Source of the DNA: Bdellovibrionales bacterium CG10_big_fil_rev_8_21_14_0_10_45_34
GTDB lineage: Bacteria > Bdellovibrionota > Bdellovibrionia > Bdellovibrionales > 1-14-0-10-45-34
DNA: 64,000 bases
NCBI GenBank assembly: GCA_002778785.1
Contig: PEZS01000001.1
Span: 302,494 to 366,493, forward strand
Direction: 5' to 3'
Positions 19,112 to 29,007 of the stretch are shown here, piece by piece (positions within the stretch are counted from its first letter, which is position 1; each line of letters opens with the position of its first letter). The position numbers and the translations under genes are program-made. The notes below the pieces were generated by a model that worked only from the letters and a program-made list of their open reading frames with translations, made no database searches and was not told the origin of the DNA.

Positions 19112-20944
19112 ATGGGATCAGAAAATCGAGTTCGTTTTTCGCTTAAGTATAGGCTATTGCTTTTGCTAGTGACGCTGGTTGTGAGCTCCTTGGGGTTTTA
19201 CCTCGTCATCGCATCGAACCTCTTTAGAAATGACAAGATGGCGTACATCTTCGATTCTAATGCAGAGTTATCGCGCAACCTTTCGATTCAAGTTCAAAGC
19301 CAGATAGCGGGGGCTACTTCAAAAATTGACAACTACCTTCAGCTTCTAGACCCGGCTCGCACACGCTTTACACCGGAGGCTCAAAGTCGTATCGAGTCTG
19401 ATCTCACTTTTAATCGAATTATTTTGATACGACCGGGTTCACAAGGGGGCTATTCAAAAGTAGCAGACGCTAAAAAAAAATCGATTGAAGACGAGCCGCT
19501 CAAAGACGTACTCACTCACAACTTTGTAAAGTCTACCGATCTCAACGGCGCTTCAATTTTAAAAACAAATTCAGATTCGTACTGGATTGGAGTGCGCATT
19601 GGCGATGAAAGTACAGATCAAAGGCTGATTGCTGCCGTTCATATGGTTTCCGAGTCTGCATTTAACGATATAAGTCTTGTCGGCGCCTACGGTCGATTTT
19701 TAGTTGATGAGAACGGCGTTGTTTTAGCGAGCAATGGTTACGCCTCGTTAAACAATTTTGCTGATTGGTCCTTCTTTCAGGAGATCAGACAAAAGAATCT
19801 TCCTGGTGGAACATATCGAGACGTAAATATGATGGGAGAGCCGGTACTTGTGTCTTACTCTAGCTCTGGAGCCGGTAAGATTTCAATTGTAACTTTGATA
19901 AAAGAATCAGAGGCTTTGAAGGCTATTGAAGAGCTGATTCAAAAATCTCTCTTAGTATTCTTGGCGCTTGTATCTGCATCGGTGATCGTCAGCGTTGTTG
20001 CCTCGGGCCAACTAACGAGAAAACTTAGAGCTCTTGCCGATGCAGCAAAAGAAGTAGGCCAAGGTAATTTTGATGTTCGTGTGGGTATTGAATCGAATGA
20101 TGAGGTCGGAAGACTCGCCGAAGGATTCAATGCGATGGCTGGAGAGATCGAACGGCTGATTGATGAAACGCAGAATAAAGCTCGAATGGAAAAGGAACTA
20201 GAAACCGCCAAAACGGTTCAAGAAACTCTGTTCCCCGACGCACGGATGGAGAACCAATCCGTATCTGTTGATGGCTTTTACGAACCGGCGAGTGAGTGCG
20301 GTGGAGACTGGTGGCATTACAGTCAGGTAGGTGACAAAATTTACTTTTGGATTGGGGATGCTACAGGGCATGGAGCACCAGCCGCATTGATAACTAGCGC
20401 AGCAAAGTCTGCAGCCACAATTATCGAAAGACTCCCCGGAGTAACACCAAAGATTGTAGTTGAACTTTTGAACGCGGCAATTTACGAAACCTCTAAGGGT
20501 CGCATATTGATGACGTTCTTTTTTGGATGTTTGGACCTACAAACTGGAAACCTCTCTTACGTGAACGCGAGTCATGACCCGCCCTATCTTCTGGCCGGTG
20601 ATATAGAAAAAATCAAAAAACGAGACCTTGTCACACTTAACGACTTGATTGGCAAGAGGTTGGGCGAAGGCCCGGACACGTTATATGAAGAAGTGTCGTT
20701 AGATTTAAAACCGAATGATTTAGTCATTTGTTACACTGATGGCATCCCAGATATAAAGAGCCCTGAGGGTGAGGCGTGGGGGGAGAGAAGCTTTTTGAAG
20801 GCCCTCATGGATGCTGCTAATGAAAACAGAAGCAGTCAAAGTGTAGCGATTGCACTTCAAGATCGAATGGCTTCTTACAGACAAAAATCTCCGTTAGACG
20901 ACGATGTGACATGTTTTCTTTTTCAGTACAAAGGAGCGGCGTAG
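19112..20944 (+). CDS. Membrane SpoIIE-family PP2C serine phosphatase with HAMP domain
   Basis: Likely dephosphorylates an STAS anti-anti-sigma-type protein in a partner switch. TM1 is about residues 12-32, a periplasmic Cache-like sensor spans about 33-275, TM2 about 280-305, and HAMP about 305-355 (LRALADAAKEVGQGNFDVRV). A coiled linker leads to the PP2C-type phosphatase with metal-binding Asp in CGGDWWHY, IGDATGHGAPA, CYTDGIPD and DDDVTCF. It opens a run of six closely spaced plus-strand genes whose next members are an RsbW-like ATPase and an STAS protein, which supports the role. Confidence 0.9.
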   Translation: MGSENRVRFSLKYRLLLLLVTLVVSSLGFYLVIASNLFRNDKMAYIFDSNAELSRNLSIQVQSQIAGATSKIDNYLQLLDPARTRFTPEAQSRIESDLTFNRIILIRPGSQGGYSKVADAKKKSIEDEPLKDVLTHNFVKSTDLNGASILKTNSDSYWIGVRIGDESTDQRLIAAVHMVSESAFNDISLVGAYGRFLVDENGVVLASNGYASLNNFADWSFFQEIRQKNLPGGTYRDVNMMGEPVLVSYSSSGAGKISIVTLIKESEALKAIEELIQKSLLVFLALVSASVIVSVVASGQLTRKLRALADAAKEVGQGNFDVRVGIESNDEVGRLAEGFNAMAGEIERLIDETQNKARMEKELETAKTVQETLFPDARMENQSVSVDGFYEPASECGGDWWHYSQVGDKIYFWIGDATGHGAPAALITSAAKSAATIIERLPGVTPKIVVELLNAAIYETSKGRILMTFFFGCLDLQTGNLSYVNASHDPPYLLAGDIEKIKKRDLVTLNDLIGKRLGEGPDTLYEEVSLDLKPNDLVICYTDGIPDIKSPEGEAWGERSFLKALMDAANENRSSQSVAIALQDRMASYRQKSPLDDDVTCFLFQYKGAA

Positions 20945-20947
20945 TAT

Positions 20948-21733
20948 ATGTCGGCAGCTCAAGTGCTGAATCAGTCATCACTGCAAATTATTCCCAATGC
21001 GACTGCCGCAGAGCTTGTCAACGCTGTTTTTCAAGGCGCGGCCTTGCATGCAGTTGCTGACAACCATGAAGACAAAGAAAACGAAGTTGCAACCGCCACG
21101 CTTTTAGATACAAATCCTTTGGACTTTTTGAGAAAGTGTCCAAGAATCCTGTTGGATCCGAAGCAGATAATGTCAGAAGCCATTGAACTTGAAGAATATT
21201 GGATACAATCGACAAAGCAAAAAGTAAGACTGGTTAAAAAAGTTCGCGAGTTCGTTGAATCTATACCTAAGGCTTCGAGCGTAGTCGACAGTGCTCTGAT
21301 GGTAGCGGACGAGCTTATTACAAATGCTTTGTTTAATGCGCCTGTCGATGAAGATAAACATCACGTTTATAATGATCTCGACAGAACGCACCAGGTGAAT
21401 CTTGCCGAGAAGGATATGGCTAGATTGTACTTGGCGACTAACGGCTCAAGACTCGTTGTAGGGTGCCGCGATCCGTTCGGCTCGCTAAGACCCCAGGCTT
21501 TAGTTCAGCACATTAAGAAGACCTTTGACGAGGGCATCTCATCTGCAATGAATATGGGGGGCGGGGGAGCGCATATTGGCTTAAGAATGGTGCTCGATGT
21601 TTCGATGAGTCTTTATATTGTGGTCGACCCTTGGAATACTACCAATGTGTTTGCTGTTTTGCCTATCGGAAGACGCTACCGACAGATGGATGATGTCCCG
21701 AAGGCGCTACATGTGGTCAATTTAACTAAGTAA
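20948..21733 (+). CDS. RsbW-like GHKL ATPase (anti-sigma/kinase-like)
   Basis: A 261-residue cytosolic protein beginning three bases after the phosphatase stop. The ATP-binding fold is seen as the N box VADELITNALFNAPVD, a G1-like CRDPFGSL and a glycine-rich lid MNMGGGGAHIGLRMVLD. The first 80 residues are a distinct helical extension. RsbW-type proteins phosphorylate STAS partners or bind sigma factors; the usual Asp-x-Gly of the G1 box is replaced by Asp-Pro-Phe-Gly, so activity should be tested. Translational coupling with both neighbours is likely. Confidence 0.8.
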   Translation: MSAAQVLNQSSLQIIPNATAAELVNAVFQGAALHAVADNHEDKENEVATATLLDTNPLDFLRKCPRILLDPKQIMSEAIELEEYWIQSTKQKVRLVKKVREFVESIPKASSVVDSALMVADELITNALFNAPVDEDKHHVYNDLDRTHQVNLAEKDMARLYLATNGSRLVVGCRDPFGSLRPQALVQHIKKTFDEGISSAMNMGGGGAHIGLRMVLDVSMSLYIVVDPWNTTNVFAVLPIGRRYRQMDDVPKALHVVNLTK

Positions 21734-21745
21734 TGGAGTGAAATT

Positions 21746-22234
21746 ATGGGCGCACTAAAAATCAGTGAAGAACATAATGGGACAGCTAAAGTTCTTGCGT
21801 TCGAAGGCAGTATCGACGAAGACACCGTATTTTCCAATCTCGATATCTCTCATGCGCAAGAAATAGTTCTTAACTTAGATAAAGTTGCGGGAATAAACTC
21901 CTGCGGAATCAGAGAATGGATTAAGTGGCTCAATACTCGCTCTCCAAGTTCTCATATTGTATTTCAAAACTGCCCAAAGGTTATTGTTGATCAGATGAAT
22001 ATGGTTTCTGGATTCTTGCCAGAAGGCGCGATCGTAGAATCATTCTATGTGCCCTACTACTGTGAGGAGTCGGACGTAGAAACAATGGTACCATTTTTTC
22101 GCGGAAAGGAGTTTAACGGCTCCTCAGTGAATGCTCCTGAAACAGTACCATGTTGGAAGTCAGGGCAGCCGGCTGAGATGGATGTTGTCCACGCAAAGTA
22201 CTTTAAATTTCTCCAGACTCAATCAACTATGTAA
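21746..22234 (+). CDS. STAS-domain protein (anti-anti-sigma-like)
   Basis: A 162-residue protein. The first 95 residues resemble an STAS domain: AKVLAFEGSIDEDTVF, then IVLNLDKVAGINSCGIREW, where the Ser of NSCGI occupies the position phosphorylated in SpoIIAA/RsbV. The remainder has a Cys-containing tail (PYYCEESD, VPCWKSGQPAEM) not found in classical RsbV. It is flanked by an RsbW-like kinase candidate and a CheA-like kinase, so it is the probable substrate of the phosphatase at the head of the run. Confidence 0.75.
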   Translation: MGALKISEEHNGTAKVLAFEGSIDEDTVFSNLDISHAQEIVLNLDKVAGINSCGIREWIKWLNTRSPSSHIVFQNCPKVIVDQMNMVSGFLPEGAIVESFYVPYYCEESDVETMVPFFRGKEFNGSSVNAPETVPCWKSGQPAEMDVVHAKYFKFLQTQSTM

Positions 22235-22251
22235 GTAGAAGGCAGCCGTTG

Positions 22252-24198
22252 ATGGACTATTCAATCTTTGATTCTCTGATCGATGCTGTATGCGTAATCG
22301 ATGATCAAAGAAGGGTAGTCTACTCTAACGAAGCACTCGCCAATCTCATTGAAGTAAGACATCGCAAGATCAAGCCAGGCTTGTTTGTGTATGATTTTGT
22401 AAAGTTTAGTGATCCCAATTTTTTTTGTATGCCTCACGGAGAGTGGGGCAAGCAGGCAAGTACGCCTTATAAGGAAGTTGAATTTACGGCTTCCTCCGGT
22501 AAAGTTGGTAAAGTTCAAATGGCAATTCAACCAGATCCGAACGCGGCATCAAATGGCGGAAGATGGGTTATACTGGTGCACGACGTGACGCTAGAAGAAA
22601 GCCTACACACAAAATATCATGGTGAACTCGAGCAAAAAGATCAGCTAATTAAGGAATTAAAAGACGCCCAGCTTAAGTTAGAAGACTATTCTCATCGCTT
22701 AGAAGAGATGGTAGCAGAGAGAACAAGGCAATTAAAAGAGGCCAATCGCACACTAGATTCGATGTTAAACTGTTTGGGACAAGGTTTTTTGGTTTTTGGC
22801 ATCGACGGTAAATGTCTACCCACTTACTCAAGAGCGTGTGAAAACTTGCTAGAAGTCTCCCCAGCAGGTAGGTTTATTTGGGAAGTCTTGAAACATCCCG
22901 AGAACAAGGTCGAAGAGTTAAAAAAATGGATGATTCCGCTTTTTATGGAAGTGCTTCCTTTTAAGGATCTAGCACCCTTTGGGCCAAATAGGTATCACGG
23001 AACTCATGGACGTCACGTCGTTCTTACCTACCATCCGGTGAGAGACGAAGAGACTAAAAAGGTAATCGGAGTAGTGCTGGTTGCAACAGATAAGACAGAC
23101 GAAGTAGAAGCACAAAAAACCGCAGAAAGAGAAAAGGCTTACGCAAAGATGGTGCTAAATATGCTAAAAAATCGTGGGATGTTTTTAGCATTTATTGGGG
23201 AGGCCCGAGAAATTCTAGTGGATCTTGCTTCGTTGGCAGATACCCAAAAGGACGATCTTGATGTCGAGTATGTCTTTAGATTGGTGCATACGTTCAAAGG
23301 ATCTGCCGCTGCTTTTTCAGTCATGCCGGTGGTCGAGATTGCCCATGAATTTGAATCGAATTTATTTGAACTCAAAAGCGCAGGCAAATGTGTTACTTCT
23401 GAATATTTGAAGGGAGTGACAGCTAAGCTGCAGACTGTATTTGCCAACTTCTTAGACGAAAATGGTAGTCTGTTAGGAGTTAGTTTCGAAAACACCGGAA
23501 GAAGAAGAGAGTTTCCGGTTTCGACCTTAGAGGCGTTCGGATTTGAAATTGCAAAAACCGGTCCCAAGCCACTTCTTGAAAATTATGTAAAAGAGTTTGT
23601 ACTTGAGCCCTTTATTGGTCTTTTTGATCACTTTACGGATATACTTGCATCGATTGCTGTCAAACTAGGAAAGCAAATTCAACCACTTCAACTGAACTTT
23701 GAGGGGGGGCTGAACGTTTGGGCCACGCCATATCAAGATATGCTTCAGAACGTAATTCATTTGTTTCGAAACATGATAGACCACGGCATAGAGACTCCTG
23801 AAAAAAGAATTGAAAGCGGGAAGGCGGAGCTAGGGGTCATCAGAGTCAGCGCGATCAGGGATTTACAGAAGATTCGCATTTGCTTTGAAGACGACGGCGC
23901 GGGGATTGATCCTGAGATGGTCAAAGCCAGGTGCCTTGAAAGAGGTATTGCTTTAGGAAATCCCGCCGACGCCCATTCTGTGATACAGGCGGTTTTTGCA
24001 AGCGGCTTCTCGACGAAAGACGAGGTCTCTGAAGTCTCAGGACGAGGCGTCGGTATGGATGCGGTGAAGCATGCTGTCGAAAAGATTAATGGCGAAATCG
24101 AAATCTTTTCTCAGCTGGGACAGGGCACTAAGGTTGTGATTATAGTTCCCCTATTTCAAAATTTAGAACATTATGAATCTCTAAAACAAGCTGCTTGA
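22252..24198 (+). CDS. CheA-like Hpt histidine kinase with PAS domain
   Basis: A 648-residue soluble kinase. A PAS domain (about 1-115) is followed by a coiled coil (about 120-165), a second PAS-like segment (about 170-285), an Hpt domain with phosphorylatable His346 in LVHTFKGSAAAF, and a CheA-type ATPase with N box LFRNMIDHGIETPEKR, G1 FEDDGAGIDPEMVKAR and G2 VSGRGVGMDAVKHAV. There is no CheW-like P5 domain, so it is not a chemotaxis CheA. The ATG at 22252 is preferred over the TTG directly before it. The receiver gene begins next, overlapping the end region, and is the probable phosphoacceptor. Confidence 0.88.
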   Translation: MDYSIFDSLIDAVCVIDDQRRVVYSNEALANLIEVRHRKIKPGLFVYDFVKFSDPNFFCMPHGEWGKQASTPYKEVEFTASSGKVGKVQMAIQPDPNAASNGGRWVILVHDVTLEESLHTKYHGELEQKDQLIKELKDAQLKLEDYSHRLEEMVAERTRQLKEANRTLDSMLNCLGQGFLVFGIDGKCLPTYSRACENLLEVSPAGRFIWEVLKHPENKVEELKKWMIPLFMEVLPFKDLAPFGPNRYHGTHGRHVVLTYHPVRDEETKKVIGVVLVATDKTDEVEAQKTAEREKAYAKMVLNMLKNRGMFLAFIGEAREILVDLASLADTQKDDLDVEYVFRLVHTFKGSAAAFSVMPVVEIAHEFESNLFELKSAGKCVTSEYLKGVTAKLQTVFANFLDENGSLLGVSFENTGRRREFPVSTLEAFGFEIAKTGPKPLLENYVKEFVLEPFIGLFDHFTDILASIAVKLGKQIQPLQLNFEGGLNVWATPYQDMLQNVIHLFRNMIDHGIETPEKRIESGKAELGVIRVSAIRDLQKIRICFEDDGAGIDPEMVKARCLERGIALGNPADAHSVIQAVFASGFSTKDEVSEVSGRGVGMDAVKHAVEKINGEIEIFSQLGQGTKVVIIVPLFQNLEHYESLKQAA

Positions 24199-24206
24199 GG
24201 TATTTC

Positions 24207-24620
24207 ATGTTGAGTAACGATGCCGCTATTTTGGTCGTTGATGACGCCGTCACGATGAGAGCCCTCATTAAGGACTATTTAAAAAAAATGGGCTATTCTA
24301 ATATTTTTGAAGCCCGAAACGTAGAAGAAGCAACGCAAACCTTTGAGAGATTGGAATCTCAAGGTGTTCGCCTAGAGTTTGTCTTTGCAGACATGAATAT
24401 GCCAGGCGGAACAGGCATTGATTTTTTAAAGAAAATTCGCGCTCTTCCTCAGGGTAAGAACTTGCCGTTTGTAATGATCACAACCGAGGGAGAAATGAAC
24501 ACGGTTACCGAGGCTGTGATGAACGGGGTCAGTGGTTATCTGCTCAAACCAGTGACCCAGCCAGCTCTTATGGAGAAAATGGTTGAAGCTTATAAAAAGC
24601 ATCACCAAGAGAAGCTTTAG
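24207..24620 (+). CDS. Single-domain CheY-like response regulator
   Basis: A 137-residue receiver. Acidic pair in LVVDDAVTMRALI, phosphoacceptor Asp62 in FADMNMPGGTG, the Thr in MITTEGE and Lys in YLLKPVTQ are all present. The ATG at 24207 is chosen for the GAGG just upstream; an earlier TTG overlaps the kinase stop. Its stop codon TAG shares its last base with the GTG of kup. Likely phosphorylated by the adjacent Hpt kinase. Confidence 0.9.
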   Translation: MLSNDAAILVVDDAVTMRALIKDYLKKMGYSNIFEARNVEEATQTFERLESQGVRLEFVFADMNMPGGTGIDFLKKIRALPQGKNLPFVMITTEGEMNTVTEAVMNGVSGYLLKPVTQPALMEKMVEAYKKHHQEKL

Positions 24621-26494
24621 TGTCTCAGCATAGCCAGTCTCAAAATGCTCTTGCTTTGGCAGCCCTCGGAGTTGTGTTTGGAGATATCGGAACATCGCCT
24701 CTCTACGCTGTTCGTGAAGTTTTTTTCTCGTCCTCCCATTTGAGTCTTAGCCCTGCACATGTCTTGGGAGTGCTCTCACTCATATTTTGGTCGCTTATCC
24801 TCGTCATTTCTCTGAAGTATATCACTTTGCTCTTAAGATCTGATAATGACGGTGAGGGCGGCATTATGGCTCTTCAAGCACTATTGATGAAACGTCGCAC
24901 AGGGAGTCCAACCTCCAGAAGTCGATTTTTTATTCTTTTAGCTCTTTTTGGTTCAGCTCTTCTGTATGGGGACGGAGTCATCACGCCTGTAATAAGTGTT
25001 CTTGGGGCACTCGAAGGACTTCATGTGGTTTCGCCGGTTTTTGATCCGTGGGTATTGCCGCTTGCCTGTATCATCATCCTGTTTATATTTCTCCTGCAGC
25101 GTTTTGGGTCACAAAAAATTGGAACACTGTACGGACCCATTATCTTTATCTGGTTTGTGACAATGGCAGTGATGGGAGCAGTGGCCATAGCGGAGTACCC
25201 CCAAGTATTTTGGTCATTGAACCCTGTTCACGGTGTTCGTCTGCTTTTAGAGGATGGAACGACTTCTCTAGTAATCCTCGGCAGTGTCTTTCTTGTTGTG
25301 ACGGGCGGTGAGGCTCTTTATGCAGACATGGGTCACTTCGGGGCACGGGCCATACGCCGTGTTTGGTTCCTTTTGGTGCTACCTTGTTTGCTGCTTAATT
25401 ACTTCGGGCAAGGGGCCTTATTGTTAAGTGGGCGCACTGACATCACCAATCCTTTCTTTCAGCTGGCACCGAGCTGGGCATTGATCCCTCTTGTGATTCT
25501 TTCGGTCTTTGCGAGCATTGTCGCCTCTCAAGCTGTGATTTCTGGTGTGTTCTCTCTCACAAAACAAGCTGTGCAACTGGGTTACTGTCCACGGGTCAAG
25601 ATAGTGCACACATCGGATAGAGAAATAGGTCAGATATTTGTACCTTTAGTAAATAGTTTGATGTGCTTAGTCTGTATTTGGGTGGCACTTACTTTTCAAG
25701 AATCTTCGCGGTTGGCTTCTGCCTATGGGCTAGCTGTTACGGCGACCATGCTTATTACCACAATAATTGCGTTTGTTATGGCCAAGAGTTATTACCCGAA
25801 GGCACTTTTTTGGCTAATTCCAATCACAGGTTTGTTTTTGATAGTTGATGTTGGCTTCTTTGTTTCTAACGCTATTAAGTTTTTTGACGGTGGCTGGCTT
25901 CCGATAGCTGTTGGGATTGGCGTCTTCGCAGTGATGGCAACGTGGAACAGGGGGCGCAGAATATTGGCGGCATCTTTAGACAATACATCGATCGATGTTG
26001 GTGATTTTATACACAAGGTTGAAGTCGAAAAGACTATCCGAATTTCCGGATCAGCGGTTTATATGTCTTCAACACAAGCAAAAATACCGAGGATACTTGA
26101 GTCGCTTTGGTCTTATCAAAAGGTGCTTCACAAAAATATTATTCTGATGAACGTAAATTATTTAGACTCGCCTTATTGTCGGTCTGAGGACTATCTTGAA
26201 GTTGTAGAACTTGGGTCAGGGTTTTACAGCGTTTCATTTAAAGTCGGTTATTTACAAAAACCAGATCTGAGAAGAGCTGTGGCAACCTTAGCACTTCAGG
26301 GATATCCTGCAGATCTCGATAAGTCTGTCTTCTTTTTTGGGCGCGACACAGTGATACCTGCAAAGAATAAACAAATGGCGAGATGGCGAGAACATCTCTT
26401 TGCCTGGATGGCTAGAAACTCCTACCGGGCGCCAAACTATTTTGATGCCCCTCTTGGAAGGGTCGTAGAAATAGGTTTACAGGTTGAAGTTTAG
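24620..26494 (+). CDS. kup: Kup-type potassium uptake transporter
   Basis: Low-affinity proton-coupled K+ uptake in the inner membrane. The N-terminus ALGVVFGDIGTSPLYAVREV is the family signature, and about 12 membrane helices follow, with DGEGGIMALQALL and YGDGVITPVISVLGALEG typical of Kup/HAK. A cytosolic C-terminal domain of about 150 residues ends the 624-residue protein, normal for the family. GTG start overlapping the preceding stop (TAGTG) points to translational coupling with the receiver, an unusual link of K+ uptake with a signalling operon. Confidence 0.95.
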   Translation: MSQHSQSQNALALAALGVVFGDIGTSPLYAVREVFFSSSHLSLSPAHVLGVLSLIFWSLILVISLKYITLLLRSDNDGEGGIMALQALLMKRRTGSPTSRSRFFILLALFGSALLYGDGVITPVISVLGALEGLHVVSPVFDPWVLPLACIIILFIFLLQRFGSQKIGTLYGPIIFIWFVTMAVMGAVAIAEYPQVFWSLNPVHGVRLLLEDGTTSLVILGSVFLVVTGGEALYADMGHFGARAIRRVWFLLVLPCLLLNYFGQGALLLSGRTDITNPFFQLAPSWALIPLVILSVFASIVASQAVISGVFSLTKQAVQLGYCPRVKIVHTSDREIGQIFVPLVNSLMCLVCIWVALTFQESSRLASAYGLAVTATMLITTIIAFVMAKSYYPKALFWLIPITGLFLIVDVGFFVSNAIKFFDGGWLPIAVGIGVFAVMATWNRGRRILAASLDNTSIDVGDFIHKVEVEKTIRISGSAVYMSSTQAKIPRILESLWSYQKVLHKNIILMNVNYLDSPYCRSEDYLEVVELGSGFYSVSFKVGYLQKPDLRRAVATLALQGYPADLDKSVFFFGRDTVIPAKNKQMARWREHLFAWMARNSYRAPNYFDAPLGRVVEIGLQVEV

Positions 26495-26734
26495 CCTCAG
26501 AATGACGCACCAAAGCGGTCAGCTTCCCTGAAAAGTTATTACCGGTCAGAATCGCTGGAGAATTACACAAATAGCAGAACTAAGAAAATTGCCATGATAA
26601 TAGCCAATTTCAAAAAAGTAGACAGAGTAAACTTCTAGTCTCGAATAGGTCTGCATTCAGCAGGCATGGTCTTCGCAACATTTAAATACATGGACCGATC
26701 AATCATCAGAATTATTTCTTTGTCTCAATTTAGA

Positions 26735-28237
26735 ATGCGTTTCAAACTGATACACTTTTTGTTAGCGGGCTTTCTCGTCGGCTGCGGAACGGAATTCAAA
26801 ACAGTCCCTGGCTGCGTTGATGGAAGCTGTGGAACAGATGCATCCTCCTCTCTTGGTGGTGACAATAGCGAAGGGGGTAATAACCTCCCAGGAACTCCCG
26901 GGGGCAGCAGCGGTGGTCCTGGTGCCGGCTCAGATCCAGGAGGAGGGCCCGGCGGTTCAGCACCAGCTCCCGTAAATGCATGTGCAACGACGCCAGAGAG
27001 TTTTATACCGGACTGGGTTTTAAACTATATCCCTGAAAAAGAATTTTATATTTCACCAACCGGAAACGACAGCAATGCAGGAACATCACCTCAGGCACCA
27101 CTTAAATCTGTTGCTGCAGCTGTAGCCAAAGCCGGCCCAGGAGTTCGCCTTAACTTTATGACAGGCACATGGAACTGTGTTGGGCTTTCTTTTAACAACA
27201 TTAAAGGTGGCACAGCTCGACCGCTTTCTATTCGATCGGTGGATGGTCTAAGAAAAGCAAAATTCAATTGTGCTGGCTCTGGTGATATGGGATTTATTTC
27301 AACGCAAGGTTTGATTATTGACGGGGTTGAGGTATCGCACTCCGGTGGTCATGGTATTTACATACGTGGAGCCACTAAGACGGATCAAGCTAACAATGCA
27401 GTCGTGATGAACTCTTACATTCATCATACTGGTTACGCTTGTTTAAAGAGCAATTGGTCAGACTATATTTCTGTTATTAACAGCGAGTGTGCCTATGCGA
27501 ATCCTGGCCGCCTGATGTTCGAATTCGTGGCATCTGGCCACGTTGCCTTAGCTGGAATCGACGCCCACCACGGTGGAGCTTTCAACGAAGTGAAAGGCGG
27601 GATCGATTCTGCGATTCTTTTTGGCAACTACATTCACGACAACAACACCGGCATAAGTATTTACGTCGGCGGGCCAGGCACAGGTTATCAGTTTTTGGTT
27701 GATCCGTCCGTTACTTATGAAGCGAAGAATGTAAAAGTCTGGAACAATGTGATGATAAATTCCGGAACAACGGCATTTCGTTTTGATGGTTGCCAAGACT
27801 GCATCGTCGCGAACAACACCTACAGTGTTAACAATTCTACTTCAGCTATGAGAATTCTGCGAAATGAAATTATAGGTGGCCCAAGTGGAAATATTTATAC
27901 TCCAAACAAAAATTTGAAGATTTACAACAACATTTTTTCTACACAGGGAAATTTCGTTTGGATGATCCCTGGGCAGCAATCGGAGACAGTTGGGCTAGAA
28001 ATGTCTCACAATGTTTTTTACTGGGGAGGTGGAGGCGCCTATCCCGGAACAGATATTGAATACAAAAATTTACCAAACTCCTTCTATCAGATCGTTCCTG
28101 GTTTTGTTAATCCTCTTACTAACGTAGCTTTGCAGCCTTCAAGTCCAATAATTGGCAAGGGCAAGGTTTTGGATTTTATAAATGGTAACTACAACGGTGA
28201 CTGTTGGAATGGTGCCCCTAATATCGGTGCACTTTAG
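26735..28237 (+). CDS. Lipoprotein with right-handed beta-helix domain
   Basis: Signal MRFKLIHFLLAGFLVGC ends in the lipobox LVGC. A Gly/Ser/Pro-rich linker (about residues 35-85) leads to a folded part that begins KEFYISPTGNDSNAGTSPQA, the usual opening of secreted beta-helix proteins, followed by repeats such as SQG-L-I-DGVEVSHSGGHGIYI, VVMNSYIHHTGYACL, ILFGNYIHDNNTGISIYV and KVWNNVMINSG. Such proteins bind or degrade polysaccharides. Catalytic residues cannot be assigned. The start is not certain: no ribosome site is strong, and in-frame ATGs at 26666 and 26690 exist. Confidence 0.75.
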   Translation: MRFKLIHFLLAGFLVGCGTEFKTVPGCVDGSCGTDASSSLGGDNSEGGNNLPGTPGGSSGGPGAGSDPGGGPGGSAPAPVNACATTPESFIPDWVLNYIPEKEFYISPTGNDSNAGTSPQAPLKSVAAAVAKAGPGVRLNFMTGTWNCVGLSFNNIKGGTARPLSIRSVDGLRKAKFNCAGSGDMGFISTQGLIIDGVEVSHSGGHGIYIRGATKTDQANNAVVMNSYIHHTGYACLKSNWSDYISVINSECAYANPGRLMFEFVASGHVALAGIDAHHGGAFNEVKGGIDSAILFGNYIHDNNTGISIYVGGPGTGYQFLVDPSVTYEAKNVKVWNNVMINSGTTAFRFDGCQDCIVANNTYSVNNSTSAMRILRNEIIGGPSGNIYTPNKNLKIYNNIFSTQGNFVWMIPGQQSETVGLEMSHNVFYWGGGGAYPGTDIEYKNLPNSFYQIVPGFVNPLTNVALQPSSPIIGKGKVLDFINGNYNGDCWNGAPNIGAL

Positions 28238-28503
28238 GCGCCGCTGCCAATACGTCCAAGCTACAGCGCGAACGCAAAGAAATGAATTTCCGACGGGGTC
28301 CCCCCTAGTATTTTGTTTCAGTAAATGAAGTAATTGCTATTCTTCTATATGAGATATCAAACTCAATGTCCTCTGAGTGCGTCTCTAAAACGATCTGAAC
28401 GGCACTACCTGCCTATACCGTCTTGCCGAGACTCACTCGGCTTAATCCAATAGACTTGATGGACTCCCCAACCTATACTGCATACTCCTGATGCAAGGAG
28501 ACG

Positions 28504-28944
28504 ATGGGTACCATTTTCAACCATTCCATTTCCCCAAAAAAGAGCGAAGTAGTTTCGCCAAAGCAGTCAATACTTGTGATCGATGACAGCTCCGACACCT
28601 TAGAGTTGCATCAAATTGTGCTCGGTTCAGCAGGATTCGACGTTATCGCGGCTGACAGCGGTGAGAAAGCACTCCAGCTTCTGTTAGAAATCGATGAGCC
28701 CAACCTCATCATATTAGATATGCAAATCGGTGATATGAATGGTCTGGAGTTTCTGAATTTGCTGGAAAAGGTGAATCCTGAGATTGTTCAACATGTACCC
28801 GTAGTTTTTTTGACAGGTATGAGCGAGGTACCTAAAAGTAAGGCAATCGGATTTATCCGAAAACCTGCCGACAACGACGGGTTTCTTAAAGCTGTAAATC
28901 ACTTTATCGAGATTGGACAGCACGCGCCTTACAAACGAAAGTGA
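28504..28944 (+). CDS. Single-domain response regulator
   Basis: A 146-residue receiver with a 20-residue N-terminal extension. Asp pair in ILVIDDSSDT, phosphoacceptor Asp72 in ILDMQIGDMNG, Thr in VFLTGMSE and Lys in FIRKPADND are present. AAGGAG precedes the ATG closely. It lies 63 bases upstream of the CheB-CheR kinase fusion on the same strand, which suggests it takes phosphate from that kinase. Confidence 0.88.
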   Translation: MGTIFNHSISPKKSEVVSPKQSILVIDDSSDTLELHQIVLGSAGFDVIAADSGEKALQLLLEIDEPNLIILDMQIGDMNGLEFLNLLEKVNPEIVQHVPVVFLTGMSEVPKSKAIGFIRKPADNDGFLKAVNHFIEIGQHAPYKRK

Positions 28945-29007
28945 CAATCAGCTTACCGACTACCGGTTAGACTCACCGCCAAGTAATTTGAAGCCCCTTT
29001 AGGAGGG

